DNA from: Anaeromyces robustus
Taxonomy: Eukaryota; Neocallimastigomycota; Neocallimastigomycetes; Neocallimastigales; Neocallimastigaceae
DNA: 50,000 nt
Assembly (NCBI GenBank): GCA_002104895.1
Contig: MCFG01000245.1
Coordinates: 1-50,000 of the forward strand
Direction: 5' to 3'
Shown here: one piece after another, positions 1 to 10,422 of the stretch
Layout of the letters: the number at the start of each line of letters is the position of its first letter
Position numbering within the stretch: the stretch's first letter is position 1
Notes under the pieces: generated by a model
What the model was told of the DNA's origin: nothing
Seen by the model: the letters and a program-made list of their open reading frames with translations, nothing else
Database searches by the model: none
Made by a program: the position numbers and the translations under genes

Positions 1-1761
1 TATACCATTAACATGTTATTGTTATTATTATTACCCATCAACATGTTATTGTTATTATTATTACCCATTAATAAACCATTTACATTATTACTGCTACCCA
101 TCATCATAGAGTTTCCTAGGTTATTATTTCCCATTAATAAACCATTTACATTATTACTGCTACCCATCATCATAGAGTTTCCAATATTACTATTTCCCAT
201 TAACATGTTATTATTGTTACCCATCATCATATTATTATTATTCATCATATTTCCTCCTAACATCATATTATTTTGATTTTGATTCATAAGCATATTTCCA
301 TTATTGTTATTAAAGAGATCAAGGTCTTGGAATTGTTGTTGCATTCTTTGGTATTGTATTTGTTGATATTGCATATTATCTTTTGGTTGAATTTCATCAG
401 GAATAGGTTCATCTAAGATCAATAAATCCTTTTCTTTACTTTTTTCTGGTTGTTTTCCTTTGCTATTTCAAATAATTTAATTAAAAAGTTATAAATTCAA
501 ATTAATATAAAAATCATAATATATTTACATATAATTAATCAAAAATATATTATCATTACTCCTTATTTTTTTCTGCTTCAATTAAGTTTTCTTGACTATA
601 TTAGAAAAGAAATAGAACAAAAATTTTAATTAATCTCAACATAATTATATATAGAAAATTTTATTAATAAAAAAATATTACCTTCTTTTTAATTCACGTC
701 TCTTTTCATCTTGAATTAAAGTTTCTTTACTAACTTCGATAGCCTTTTGAAGTTCATATTCTTCATCATAATCACCAAGTACTTTTGGATTACTCTTGGC
801 AAGTCTAATTTTTCCATTTGTTTTTAATCTTGATCTTTCACTTAATAATTTTCCTTCGTTCATGATTATATCATAAACTTCTTTACTTTTAACACGGACT
901 AATTTTATCATTATATAATTATTATAAATTTTAAAATTAATAAATATAACTATATTATTATTGCTATTTTATTATTATTATTATTATTATATATTTTTTA
1001 GTCTTGTACCATTAATTCCTTCATCATGATTATTTTCATCTATATACTGAAAATCTTTTAAAGTTTTAATTACATGAATATTATTTTGGGTATATTTAAT
1101 AATCATTTCAGATCCATTATATAATAAATATTCAAGTAAAGTTAAACTCTAATAAATTTAAATATTTTATATTTTATATTTTAATTTTCGTTTTGGTATG
1201 TTGAATTTATGATTATAATAAAATATATATAATATTATACCTTATAAATATGCCTCCAGTTTTTTCCTTTATCATTTAACCTTTTTTCTAAAATTTCCAT
1301 AATTTCAAGAAATTGAATTCTTCATTTTTATAATAATAAAACAAAAAATATTATTAATTTAAGTAAATAAAATATATTTATAAATTAAACAGCATGTTAA
1401 TGTTAATTTTTTATAAAAAATAACCTACTCATTATATGAGGCTAAAGCAATATCATTCAATAAAAGATTATTTGGACATTTATTTTCATTTGATGTTGCT
1501 AATCAATATGATTTATTTGTATTAGTTATATAATGTAAAATAAGATTATATATTAATGTTGAAAAATAATATTAAATTTATTGATAATACCTTTTCTGGT
1601 TTTAATTTGGATTTCAGAATATCCTTTTGTGTAATTTTTTCTAATTATGATGAATTATATTATTAATTTTATTAATATTATTAATACATTATATATAAAA
1701 ATATTTTAATAAGTATAGTTATATACGTTGTTCTAAGAATCTTTTTTCCAACGTGTGACAT
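1..1761 (-). CDS. Epsin (ENTH-domain endocytic adaptor), 3' end outside window
   Basis: Eight exons join in frame: 1761-1727, 1640-1591, 1498-1429, 1319-1241, 1148-1010, 898-682, 595-560 and 462-1 (continuing). The start is MSHVGKKILRTTKNY. Residues 1 to about 150 form an ENTH domain, with family blocks ATSNENKCP, KRLNDKGKNWRHIYK, LLEYLLYNGSE, FQYIDEN and GINVRVKSKEVYDI. ENTH domains bind PI(4,5)P2 and bend membrane during clathrin endocytosis. Residues 168-184 are a ubiquitin-interacting motif (YDEEYELQKAIEVSKET). LLILD (bases 411-425) fits a clathrin box. The tail is rich in Gln, Asn, Met and Gly and contains two copies of a 22-residue repeat. NPF motifs typical of epsins are not seen before the edge. 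A Met codon at 911 opens the ORF of exon 6, but it lies in the intron; the true acceptor is at 899-900. Identity as an epsin is secure; which paralogue (ENT1/2-like) is not. Confidence 0.93.
62..195 (-). repeat. 66 bp in-frame tandem repeat in the epsin tail
   Basis: A 66 bp unit occurs twice in direct tandem (phase seen from CCCATTAATAAACC at 64 and 130). It encodes a 22-residue block including GNSMMMGSSSNVNGLLMGNN. The flanks carry shorter NNNMLMG repeats of the same flavour. The copies are nearly identical at DNA level, so the duplication is recent. Confidence 0.85.
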
Positions 1762-2554
1762 TTCGAAGTATTTTCACCAAAATAATAATATCAATATAAG
1801 ATATATTTAATTATTATTAATTAAATATTAAATAATAATAAGGTGAAAAAGTTGCACTTTTTTTTTTATAACTTAATTATTTGCTTTTTTCTTTTTATTT
1901 ATTGATTGATTTTGACTTTTTTTTTAAAAAAAAAAATCTTTAAAAAAAAAAAAAGTACAAAATTATAAAATATATATTGTTAAAGCTTGAAAATTTTAAT
2001 AATATGTTGTTATTGGATGTAATTATATTATAGAAATTCAAAATCAAATCTATAATTAAATTAAAAATTTAATTAATAATTAATTATATTTTTAACTTAA
2101 CAAAAAGTATTTCTTTAATTACTATAAATTTAACCTTTTAATATATTCTATTATTTAATAAAACTAAATTCTTCAATTAATAAAAACACTCGGATTATTA
2201 ATTTATTGGAATATATAAAAATTTAAAAATTTTCAAATTTCATTGGTCAATAAATGTTATAATTAAAGTTATAATTAAAGTTTTAAACTTTACTTATAAT
2301 CAATTATATTATTTCTTTTATTAAATAATTATTTTTACTTTAAATTTATAATAAAATTACATAAAATTATAATAATTAATAAATAAAAAGAAATATGTAT
2401 ATTATTATATATCGCTACTTTGTAATATCATTCAAAACTATATATGTTATTGCTATGCAATAAATTATATTTTTAATACTTCTATTATGTTTAATTATAT
2501 ATATATTATATTTTAAAAATGTTATAATTATTATTTATTATAATAGAATATATA

Positions 2555-2587
<33 letters not shown>

Positions 2588-2997
2588 GGAAATTAATATT
2601 AATTTTGAGAATCATTCAAATATATCTATAATTTATATATAAAATAATTCTAATGGAAATTATTCTTTTTTCTTTTATAATCGCAATTATTTATTATTGA
2701 CATACATCTTATACTATTTATAACTTCTTTATTAATAATATAATATCTTTTATTAAATAAAAAATTCCTCTTTCCTCTTTCACATCATATTGGTATATAT
2801 AATTTTATCAATTTTTAATAATATTAATATTTCTTAGTTAATAAACTATATGATTATATATTGTGCAACATAAAAAATTTATACATTTAAAAGATTTAAA
2901 AATTTATTAGTTTATATACATTATGTAATTAATCATGTACATTAATATTTCATTTCAAAAATTTAATAAATTATGTGGCTATGTAAATTTGTAAAAC
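1762..2997. other. Divergent promoter region between epsin and RPL17
   Basis: The two genes face away from each other across this stretch, so it should hold both promoters. It is AT-rich with a 24-base A run near 2562. A pyrimidine block (TTCCTCTTTCCTCTTTCAC, about 2764-2783) is the only locally distinctive sequence. I see no coding potential. Confidence 0.6.
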
Positions 2998-3303
2998 ATG
3001 ATTGGCTTATTAAATATTTTGAATATCACTAAAAGATTTCTCAGTAGTTTTACATTAGTTCCTTCTTTTCCAATATATAATTCGGCTACATCAAAAGGTA
3101 ATTTTGGTGATAGATGAATGAATGGATGAATGAATGGATGAATGAATGAATGAATAAAAAATTAAAGCATAATATTTATTAAGCTTTAAAATAAAATATA
3201 TTGTATTTATGATAATATTACTTTATTAATGTGGTATTAATATTTTTTTTCTTAATTTCATATTTGTTCTTTTTTTTTTATTATTTATGACATAATAGAA
3301 TAA
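2998..3303 (+). CDS. Candidate 34-codon upstream ORF in the RPL17 leader
   Basis: An ATG at 2998 opens 33 codons plus one base up to a good donor (AAAAG|GTAATT, GT at 3098-3099). Splicing to the acceptor at 3297-3298 (ATAATAG) gives one more codon and then TAA at 3301-3303, two bases before the RPL17 ATG. The peptide starts MIGLLNILNITKRFLSS. It could equally be untranslated leader, since leader introns are common in ribosomal protein genes. The intron is well supported by its signals; translation is not. Confidence 0.35.
3098..3298 (+). other. Probable 5'UTR intron of RPL17
   Basis: Donor AAAAG|GTAATT at 3098 and acceptor CATAATAG at 3298 bound 201 bp. The interior has an ATGAATGAATGG short tandem run (about 3114-3155) and a T-rich 3' part. 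The intron ends seven bases before the RPL17 start codon. This is inferred from splice signals only. Confidence 0.55.
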
Positions 3304-3305
3304 AG

Positions 3306-4078
3306 ATGACCCGGTACGCCGCTACTCCAGAAAACCTCGATAAAGGTATAATAAAATAATATTATGATAATTATATTTTATAATTTTAAAAATGGAAGTA
3401 TTGATATTAATAGATGAACCATAATAAATATATATAAAATTTATATAATAGCTGCTAAGGCTAGTGGTTCTTACCTTCGTGTTCACTTCAAGGTATATAT
3501 TAGAATAACGATATTTAAAATTTAATGGATGATTAAATGGATCGAAATATGTAATATTAATTGAAATTATTTTATATAAAAAAATTTATATATTAATATA
3601 ATAAAAACAATAGAACACCAGAGAAGCTGCCAAAACCATCTCTGGAATGAAGCTCTCCAAGGCTGTTAAATTCTTAAACGATGTTAAGGAAATGAAACAA
3701 TGTGTTCCATTCAGAAGATTCTCCAAGGGTGTTGGTCGTTGTGCTCAAGCCAAGAACCACAACGTTTCTCAAGGTAGATGGCCAGTTAAGAGTGCTGAAT
3801 TCTTATTAGGTCTCCTTAAGAATGCCGAAAGCAATGCTGAAGTTAAGGGACTTAACATGGACAACCTTGTCATCAAGCACATCCAAGTCAACCAAGCTCC
3901 AAAACAACGTAGAAGAACTTACAGAGCTCACGGTCGTATCAACGCTTACTTAAGTCACCCATGCCACATTGAAATCATTGTTGCTGAAGAAAACGAAGCT
4001 GTTGAAAAGGCCACTGAAAAGACTGTCTCCTTAAACAAGAGAATGGCTGCCAGAGCTGCCAGAATTGCCGCTTACTAA
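3306..4078 (+). CDS. RPL17: 60S ribosomal protein L17 (uL22)
   Basis: Three exons (3306-3345, 3452-3492, 3614-4078) give 181 residues. The product begins [20 protein letters not shown] and continues YLRVHFKNTREAA, the invariant eukaryotic L17 start. Further signatures are [57 protein letters not shown] and SHPCHIE. uL22 lines the peptide exit tunnel of the large subunit. The third exon alone would suggest a start at 3647, but that Met is internal. The gene is visibly less AT-rich than its surroundings, with many C-ending codons and AAG for Lys, as expected of translationally selected codon use. Length matches the family and all signatures are intact. Confidence 0.98.
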
Positions 4079-4207
4079 ATTTGATGTGTATAAAATTTAA
4101 ATTTTTAATAAACATAACGAATTTAAAATTATATATATTGAAATATACATAAATAGTGTTTTTTTATAATTATTTTTTTTATATAATATTCTTTAATAAT
4201 TTATATG

Positions 4208-4475
4208 GATTATGAATGAGGACTGAAAAACAGGAGGGAATATAATTGAAAGATGCAAGAGATAATATTTACCATTAATTAGAATGATATTTTTTAAAAA
4301 AAAATTGTTACTCTAACTTGATAAATATAAATAATTAATAATTAAAAGTAATAAAAGGTTTATAAATGGGGACGTGAAAAACTGGAGGAATTATAAGAAA
4401 ATGTGAATCGGTTGCCATAACAAAAAAATATTTAAAGATGTGTTTAACTTTGATAAATAATTAGATTATAGCTCT
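4208..4475 (+). repeat. Diverged tandem block downstream of RPL17
   Basis: A block at 4208-4256 (including GGACTGAAAAACAGGAGGGA) resembles one at 4358-4406 (including GGACGTGAAAAACTGGAGGA). A second pair of blocks, around 4312-4338 and 4441-4468, shares TTTGATAAATA-like sequence in the same order. Together these suggest a unit of about 140-150 bp duplicated once and then diverged. Both copies are G-richer than their surroundings. Function unknown. Confidence 0.5.
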
Positions 4476-4828
4476 ATTCGATAAATATATAATAATTGCT
4501 ATGAATTTTGTTAATAATTGTTTCATAATTTAAATATATTTATTTAATTTAATAAATAATTAAGATTTAAACAATACATGGTTGAAAGCAAAAAAAGAAA
4601 TATAAATTATTAACTTATTAATGAAAATACTTTAAATAATGATAACGAATTATAACACCATGATATATATTGTTGACATTAAAATTTTTTTTATTTTTAT
4701 TTTTATTTTTATTTTTATTTAAATATCTATTTGATATATATAGGTAAATATTTATAGTAATTATTATTTTATTTTATTAAAGATACTGTTGTTTTGTATA
4801 ATTTAACTTTTTTTTTTTGGATGATACA

Positions 4829-4862
<34 letters not shown>

Positions 4863-5357
4863 ATATTTAAATCTTTTTTTTTTTTTAATTGTTTTTTTTT
4901 TTTTATTTTATGTCTTTATTATCAAAATCTTTTTTATTATTAATTTCTTTTAGTTTTTCTCTTTTTATATTTCCATTCCATTATACTTAACTAGTAATTA
5001 TAATGGAAGTAGCCGAACCTTTGAATCTTGAATGTTTGAATGTCCTAAATATGAAATTTGTTTTTTTTAAGTATCTTTATATATATATATATATATAATT
5101 CATGTATATTAATATTTAAACTCAATTATGTGCTTTAAAAAAAAATGGTTTAAGTTATTATGGTAACTTCGAACCTGTTATATATATATATATAACATAA
5201 ATATTAATATTAATTAAAATTTTCTAAATAAATAAACCCATAGACATAAAATTAATAACATTTATTATAATGAAAACCGAAAAAAAAAAAAAAACGTATA
5301 TTAATGTATAAAACCAAATTAATTAATGGATACTATCAAATTGGAATGTTTTATTCA

Positions 5358-5360
<3 letters not shown>

Positions 5361-5427
<67 letters not shown>
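5361..5427 (+). repeat. (AAT)n microsatellite
   Basis: About 22 uninterrupted AAT units in non-coding DNA. Confidence 0.9.
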
Positions 5428-5429
<2 letters not shown>

Positions 5430-5500
5430 AATGGAATCTATTGATTTTATATTTTGATAATTTAGATATTCATTTTTCTATCGATTTTAATTTATCTTTT

Positions 5501-5531
<31 letters not shown>

Positions 5532-5636
5532 TTTTTTCTTCTTCTTTTTCTTTTTCTTCTGTGATTATTTTATCAATATACATGTATTATTTTTCTTAAA
5601 ATATTATTAATAAATAAAGTTACATTTCAATATATA

Positions 5637-5640
<4 letters not shown>

Positions 5641-5673
<33 letters not shown>
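5641..5673 (+). repeat. Poly-A run
   Basis: Uninterrupted A run of about 33 bases between TATATA and GAGTTATAC. A length this long is prone to assembly error. Confidence 0.9.
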
Positions 5674-5676
<3 letters not shown>

Positions 5677-5805
5677 TTATACAAATTATCTCTTTTATAT
5701 ATAAGTATTTCTTATGTATTATATTCCATATCATCTATATAAAAATAATTTAATAAAATATATATATATATAAAGGATTTTATACTTATATATATATATA
5801 TAATA

Positions 5806-5806
5806 T

Positions 5807-5865
<59 letters not shown>

Positions 5866-6000
5866 TTTTATTTATTTATTTATTTATTTACTTACTTACT
5901 TACTTACTTATTTATTTATTTATTTACTTACTTACTTACTTATTTATTTATTTACTTATTTATTTATTTACTTAATTAATTAATTAATTAATTAATTAAG
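5806..6000 (+). repeat. TTTA/TTAC tetranucleotide array
   Basis: A long TTTA array that grades into TTAC variants (about 5888-5970) and ends in TTAA units before a short AAATA run. The block of TTAC variants among TTTA units suggests expansion of a mutated unit. Confidence 0.9.
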
Positions 6001-6206
6001 TAAATAAATAAATAATTAATTAATTATTGGTTTAACATAAATTATTTGGTAAATATAAAAAATAAAATTTTTTTATCATATTTTACAATAATTATAATAA
6101 ATAAAGTTTGAAAAACTAAAAAATTAATAAATATTCAATTCTATATAAAACAATTTAATATTTATAATTTCTGTTTATTATTATAATCTATTTAATTATT
6201 ATATAT

Positions 6207-6218
6207 TTATTTATTTGT

Positions 6219-6257
<39 letters not shown>

Positions 6258-6280
6258 TTTGTTTATTTATTTATTTATTT
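6207..6280 (+). repeat. TTTA array
   Basis: TTTA tetranucleotide repeat with two TTTG variants. Non-coding. Confidence 0.85.
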
Positions 6281-6623
6281 AAAATAAAAAAAAATTTTAT
6301 TAATGTTTAATTATAATTAGCAATTTGTTGTATCAAAAAAGTAAACTAATTCCTAATTCCTACCTATTAATTCTGTAACTAAAGAAAATATTTTACTCCC
6401 ATTTTATACAAATAAAGAAATAAAAAAAAAGATCGGATATATTCAATAATTTAGATAGAAACTCTATTTATTATTATTTAATTTCCTTTTATGGAAAAAT
6501 AAATTAAAAAATATTAAAATTTCATTTCCAAAAGAAAAAAAAAAGAATAATAGTACAAAATACAAAATAAATTAATATTAATATAAATTTATCAAATATA
6601 TAAAAATTATCAAATATATAAAA

Positions 6624-6628
<5 letters not shown>

Positions 6629-6685
<57 letters not shown>

Positions 6686-6688
6686 TTT
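6629..6688 (+). repeat. TTTA array
   Basis: About 14 TTTA units, uninterrupted, in non-coding DNA. Confidence 0.85.
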
Positions 6689-6892
6689 TATATAATTTTT
6701 AATTAATAAACTAATTCATTAATAAATCATTAATGAATGTTTATGTTCACTTTTTGTTTGAAAATATACAATAATTATTATTTAATTTTCTTTTTTATTA
6801 ATTTTAATTAAAGTTATATATGATTATAATTAATGAAATAAATAATAATAAATAATAGTATTATTAAATAATAATATTATTATTGATTATTG

Positions 6893-6967
6893 ATTATTAT
6901 TGTTAATTATTACCACTACACTATTAAGAATAGTATTATAGCGGTGGTAATAATTAACAATAATAAT
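6893..6967. repeat. Perfect 24 bp inverted repeat (hairpin)
   Basis: Arms 6893-6916 (ending TTAATTATTACCAC) and 6944-6967 (starting GTGGTAATAATTAAC) are exact reverse complements. The 27-base middle contains a further ACTATT/AATAGT pair around AAG. No flanking target-site duplication or transposase is visible. Confidence 0.8.
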
Positions 6968-9123
6968 AAAAAAATATTAGTTATAAATAATCAATTATAA
7001 TTAAACATTTCTTTAAAATAATACAATATATCAGTAATAAACATAATGATAATATATTAAATTTAAATAAGAAGTATGTTTTTTTTTATATATAATAAAA
7101 CAAAAGTAAAGTTGGTAGCATATTTAATAAATTATAATTACCATATATTAACCACTAAAAAAATTGCTTTATATTAACCACTTATAAAATAAATTATACA
7201 AAAAATCATTTGTATGTTTTTGCATTATGCATAATAATTTGAAAAGAATTAATTAAAAAAAAAGAATATTATTTTTCTTATTTATGTAATAAAGTGTTTA
7301 GTTTTTTTTCATTATGAAACATAAATCATTGATAAGTTTTTATATTATTCTATTTTTGAAACGTTTAACAAATCAGTATTGTCAATGGTTAATATAATAG
7401 TGGAAAATTTTTAATTTATAATATTAGAAATAATATAAAGTAAAACAAGGTTAGGGTATAATTTAAAGATTCTAATCTTTATATATATATATTTTTTATA
7501 TTTTTTATATTGGTTATTTATAGGGTTTATTTTATTTGGTTATTTATTTATTATTGTTTATTTATTTATTATTGTAAATCAGAAAATAATATTATATATT
7601 TATGATAATATTAATTAATAATAATATTGTAATATATTATTTATCAATTTTCCAATAAATTTGATTTGACAATATATATTGATATATGTAACATTTAAAT
7701 TTTTAAATTATATAATATATTATAATGTATATAAATGTATATTTTGGGATATGTTAAGTAAAAATAAATAGAGTTATTAAAAGACATTTTTTTTTTGTAT
7801 ATATTCATATATTTTTTATATATAATATATATATTTTATATATAATAAATATGATATATTATTATTATTTTATATTTTATATATAATATTATTTTTAATC
7901 TAATTTTTTATTTTCCATTTCAATATTAACTTCATTAAATTTTAAATTATAATAATATATTTCGATGGAATAATAATATTACATATAATTAAATTTAATT
8001 TATAATATTATATATGTTATTTATTGGATATTATATATATTCTTTTATTTATTTATTTATTATTTATTATTTTAATTTCTTTTTTTCTTTTTTCTTTTTT
8101 TTTTTTTTTTTTTTAAATTTATTTTTAATTCTTAATTATATTTTATTGTTATAATATGTGAATTTTATGTAATATTATATTAATATTTTTGAAAATAACA
8201 ATAATAATATATCATTAACAATAAAAATATAATCAAAATAAAAGAAAGGGAAAGAAAATTTATAAAAAATAAAAATATGATATAAATCCGAATATGTTTT
8301 TAACAGTTTAAGTACATTTAATTTATATATAAATGTATTTTTTTATTTTAAAAAGTAATTTTAATATAAATATATTTTTATTTTTATTATAAATAAAAAA
8401 TTTAAAAATAATAATATCATTGACATTAATAATATAATTTTGTTATATATATTATTTTAAATTAGTAGTTTATTACTCATTATTATCTTAATATAAAATA
8501 ATAACTAATATTTTTTAATTATTGTAATTATTATAACTATTATTTTTTATTTAGGTTTATCATTCTATTACCAATAAAAGTCAAATATATTAATATATAG
8601 AAAGTAAAATAATAAATAATATATGTAATTTTGTATTATAATTATTATAATGGTTGAAGTGTAAAATTTGTTTTCATTAATCATTTATATGTATATTTTT
8701 TTATTTTAAATTTTATTTTTATTATCTATATATAATAGTAGATTTCCATTGTAAAATCAAATTAATCGAGGATATTAATAAAATATTTAAGGAAATAAAT
8801 TCAAAAATTAATAACATTTAAACAATTGAATTATAAATTAAAAACCAAACCAAACCAAACCAAAATATATACAAAATATAAAGATATAACCAAGAGAAAT
8901 TATAATATTTAGTAAAAAATAAATAAAAAATAAATAAATAAATTGTATATATATTATATATATTATATATATATAAAATTTTTATTCAATAAAATAATAA
9001 TGAATTAATATTTGAAATCAAATAAATTATTTTATTTTATTTACAATTTATATAAAATATAATATAATAAAATACAAGTAAATACAAATAAATAAAATTA
9101 TATAATTATATATAAAATTAAAT

Positions 9124-9218
9124 GTAAGTATTATAAAATAATATAAATATGAAAGATTTATTATTGTAAATTTATAATTAATATTATTATTTACTAACAT
9201 TAATATTTATTTTAACAG
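9124..9218 (+). other. Probable 5'UTR intron of the coiled-coil gene, with TACTAAC branch site
   Basis: Consensus donor GTAAGT at 9124, a perfect yeast-type branch sequence TACTAAC at 9192-9198, then a T-rich tract and acceptor TTTTAACAG ending at 9218. The coding start follows 19 bases later. Splicing is inferred from the three ordered signals. Confidence 0.65.
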
Positions 9219-9237
9219 TAATAATAATAAAAACAAA

Positions 9238-10372
9238 ATGAGTGATTTTTCGAGTAGAATTGTAATATATTATAATATATAATTTTATTATTTATAAAAT
9301 AATTTTTATTATGTCATAAACGTAATATATATATTTATTGTGTATTAATTTTTTTATTATTATATCATAAATATTATAATGATATAATATATAATATATA
9401 TAATATATAATGTATTTTTATATTGATTAATTATAATTATTTAGCCACCAAGAAAACAATTTGATTCACTTAAAAGACCAAATAAAATTGAGACAAGAAG
9501 TCCTTTATTAACTGGACTAAATTCACTAAATTCTCCAAATTCATCCGTTACTATGGCTTTACAGCCATCTAATTATCCAACTCGTACTGCATCAAGTGAA
9601 CATTCTATATATGGTACAGTTCCAAGAAAACCTTTGACGGAAAAACGTTCACATAACGATATATATGGTACAATAACTCGTAAACCATTAGGTGAAAAAC
9701 ATAATTATACAACTGATATATATGGTACAGTTCCAAGAAAAAGACCAACTGAAAGAATAGGTGAAAGAGATAGAGAAAGAGAAAGAGAAAGAAGCGAAAG
9801 AAGCGAAAGAGATAGATTAAGAGAAAGAGAAAAAGAAAGAGATAGAGAAAGAGAAAGAGAAAGAGAAAGATCACATACTCGTGATATATATGGTACAATA
9901 CCTAGAAAACCAAAACCATTAGATACTAGTCGTACTACTGATATATATGGAACAATATCAAGATCAAGACTTTCTCTTGATACTAAAAGTATACAAAGTC
10001 CACAAGAAAAATTAGCAGATCTTTTAAATAGAGATTTATTATTAGATCATAATTATGGATCACAAGATAAAAGTAGAGAAAGAGATAAAGATAGAGAGAG
10101 AGATAGAGATAGAGAAAGGGAAAGAGGAAGAGAAAGAGAAAGAGATAGAGATAGAGGTATTAATAAATTTTTTTTTTTTTTTTGATTATTAACAATTTTT
10201 AATTATCATTTATTTTATTTATTTTTTCTCATATAATAAATTTTTTTATAAATTATCTTTTTATATAAAAATACGTTAACATTTTGATATTATAAAATAT
10301 TATAATTATAATATAATATGTATATAATATTTTATTTTTTTTATATTTATAATTTTTATATTTTTATTAATT

Positions 10373-10422
<50 letters not shown>

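Larger units (their letters stand above)
4079..9123. other. 5 kb gap with no gene seen
   Basis: I find no convincing exon in either strand. The stretch holds a diverged duplicated block (4208-4475), AT and AAT microsatellites (5361-5427), a 33-base A run (5641-5673), TTTA arrays (5806-6000, 6207-6280, 6629-6688), a hairpin (6893-6967) and a short ACCAA run (8844-8863). The RPL17 3'UTR and polyadenylation site must lie in its first few hundred bases. Confidence 0.7.

Noticed and set aside
678-911. Start of a separate 77-residue protein at 911
   Set aside because: The Met is in the intron; an acceptor at 899-900 joins this exon in phase to the ENTH exon upstream, completing GINVRVKSKE.
3647-4078. 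RPL17 start at the Met at 3647
   Set aside because: Upstream exons supply the invariant L17 N-terminus in frame, so this Met is internal.
4411-4424. RFX X-box-like GTTGCCATAACAAA
   Set aside because: The second half-site does not fit RGYAAC, and it lies downstream of a ribosomal protein gene, not upstream of a flagellar gene.
5161-5182. TTCGAACC, which resembles a T-loop on the - strand
   Set aside because: The G53-C61 pair and a five-pair T stem are absent, and no anticodon or D-arm is found beside it.
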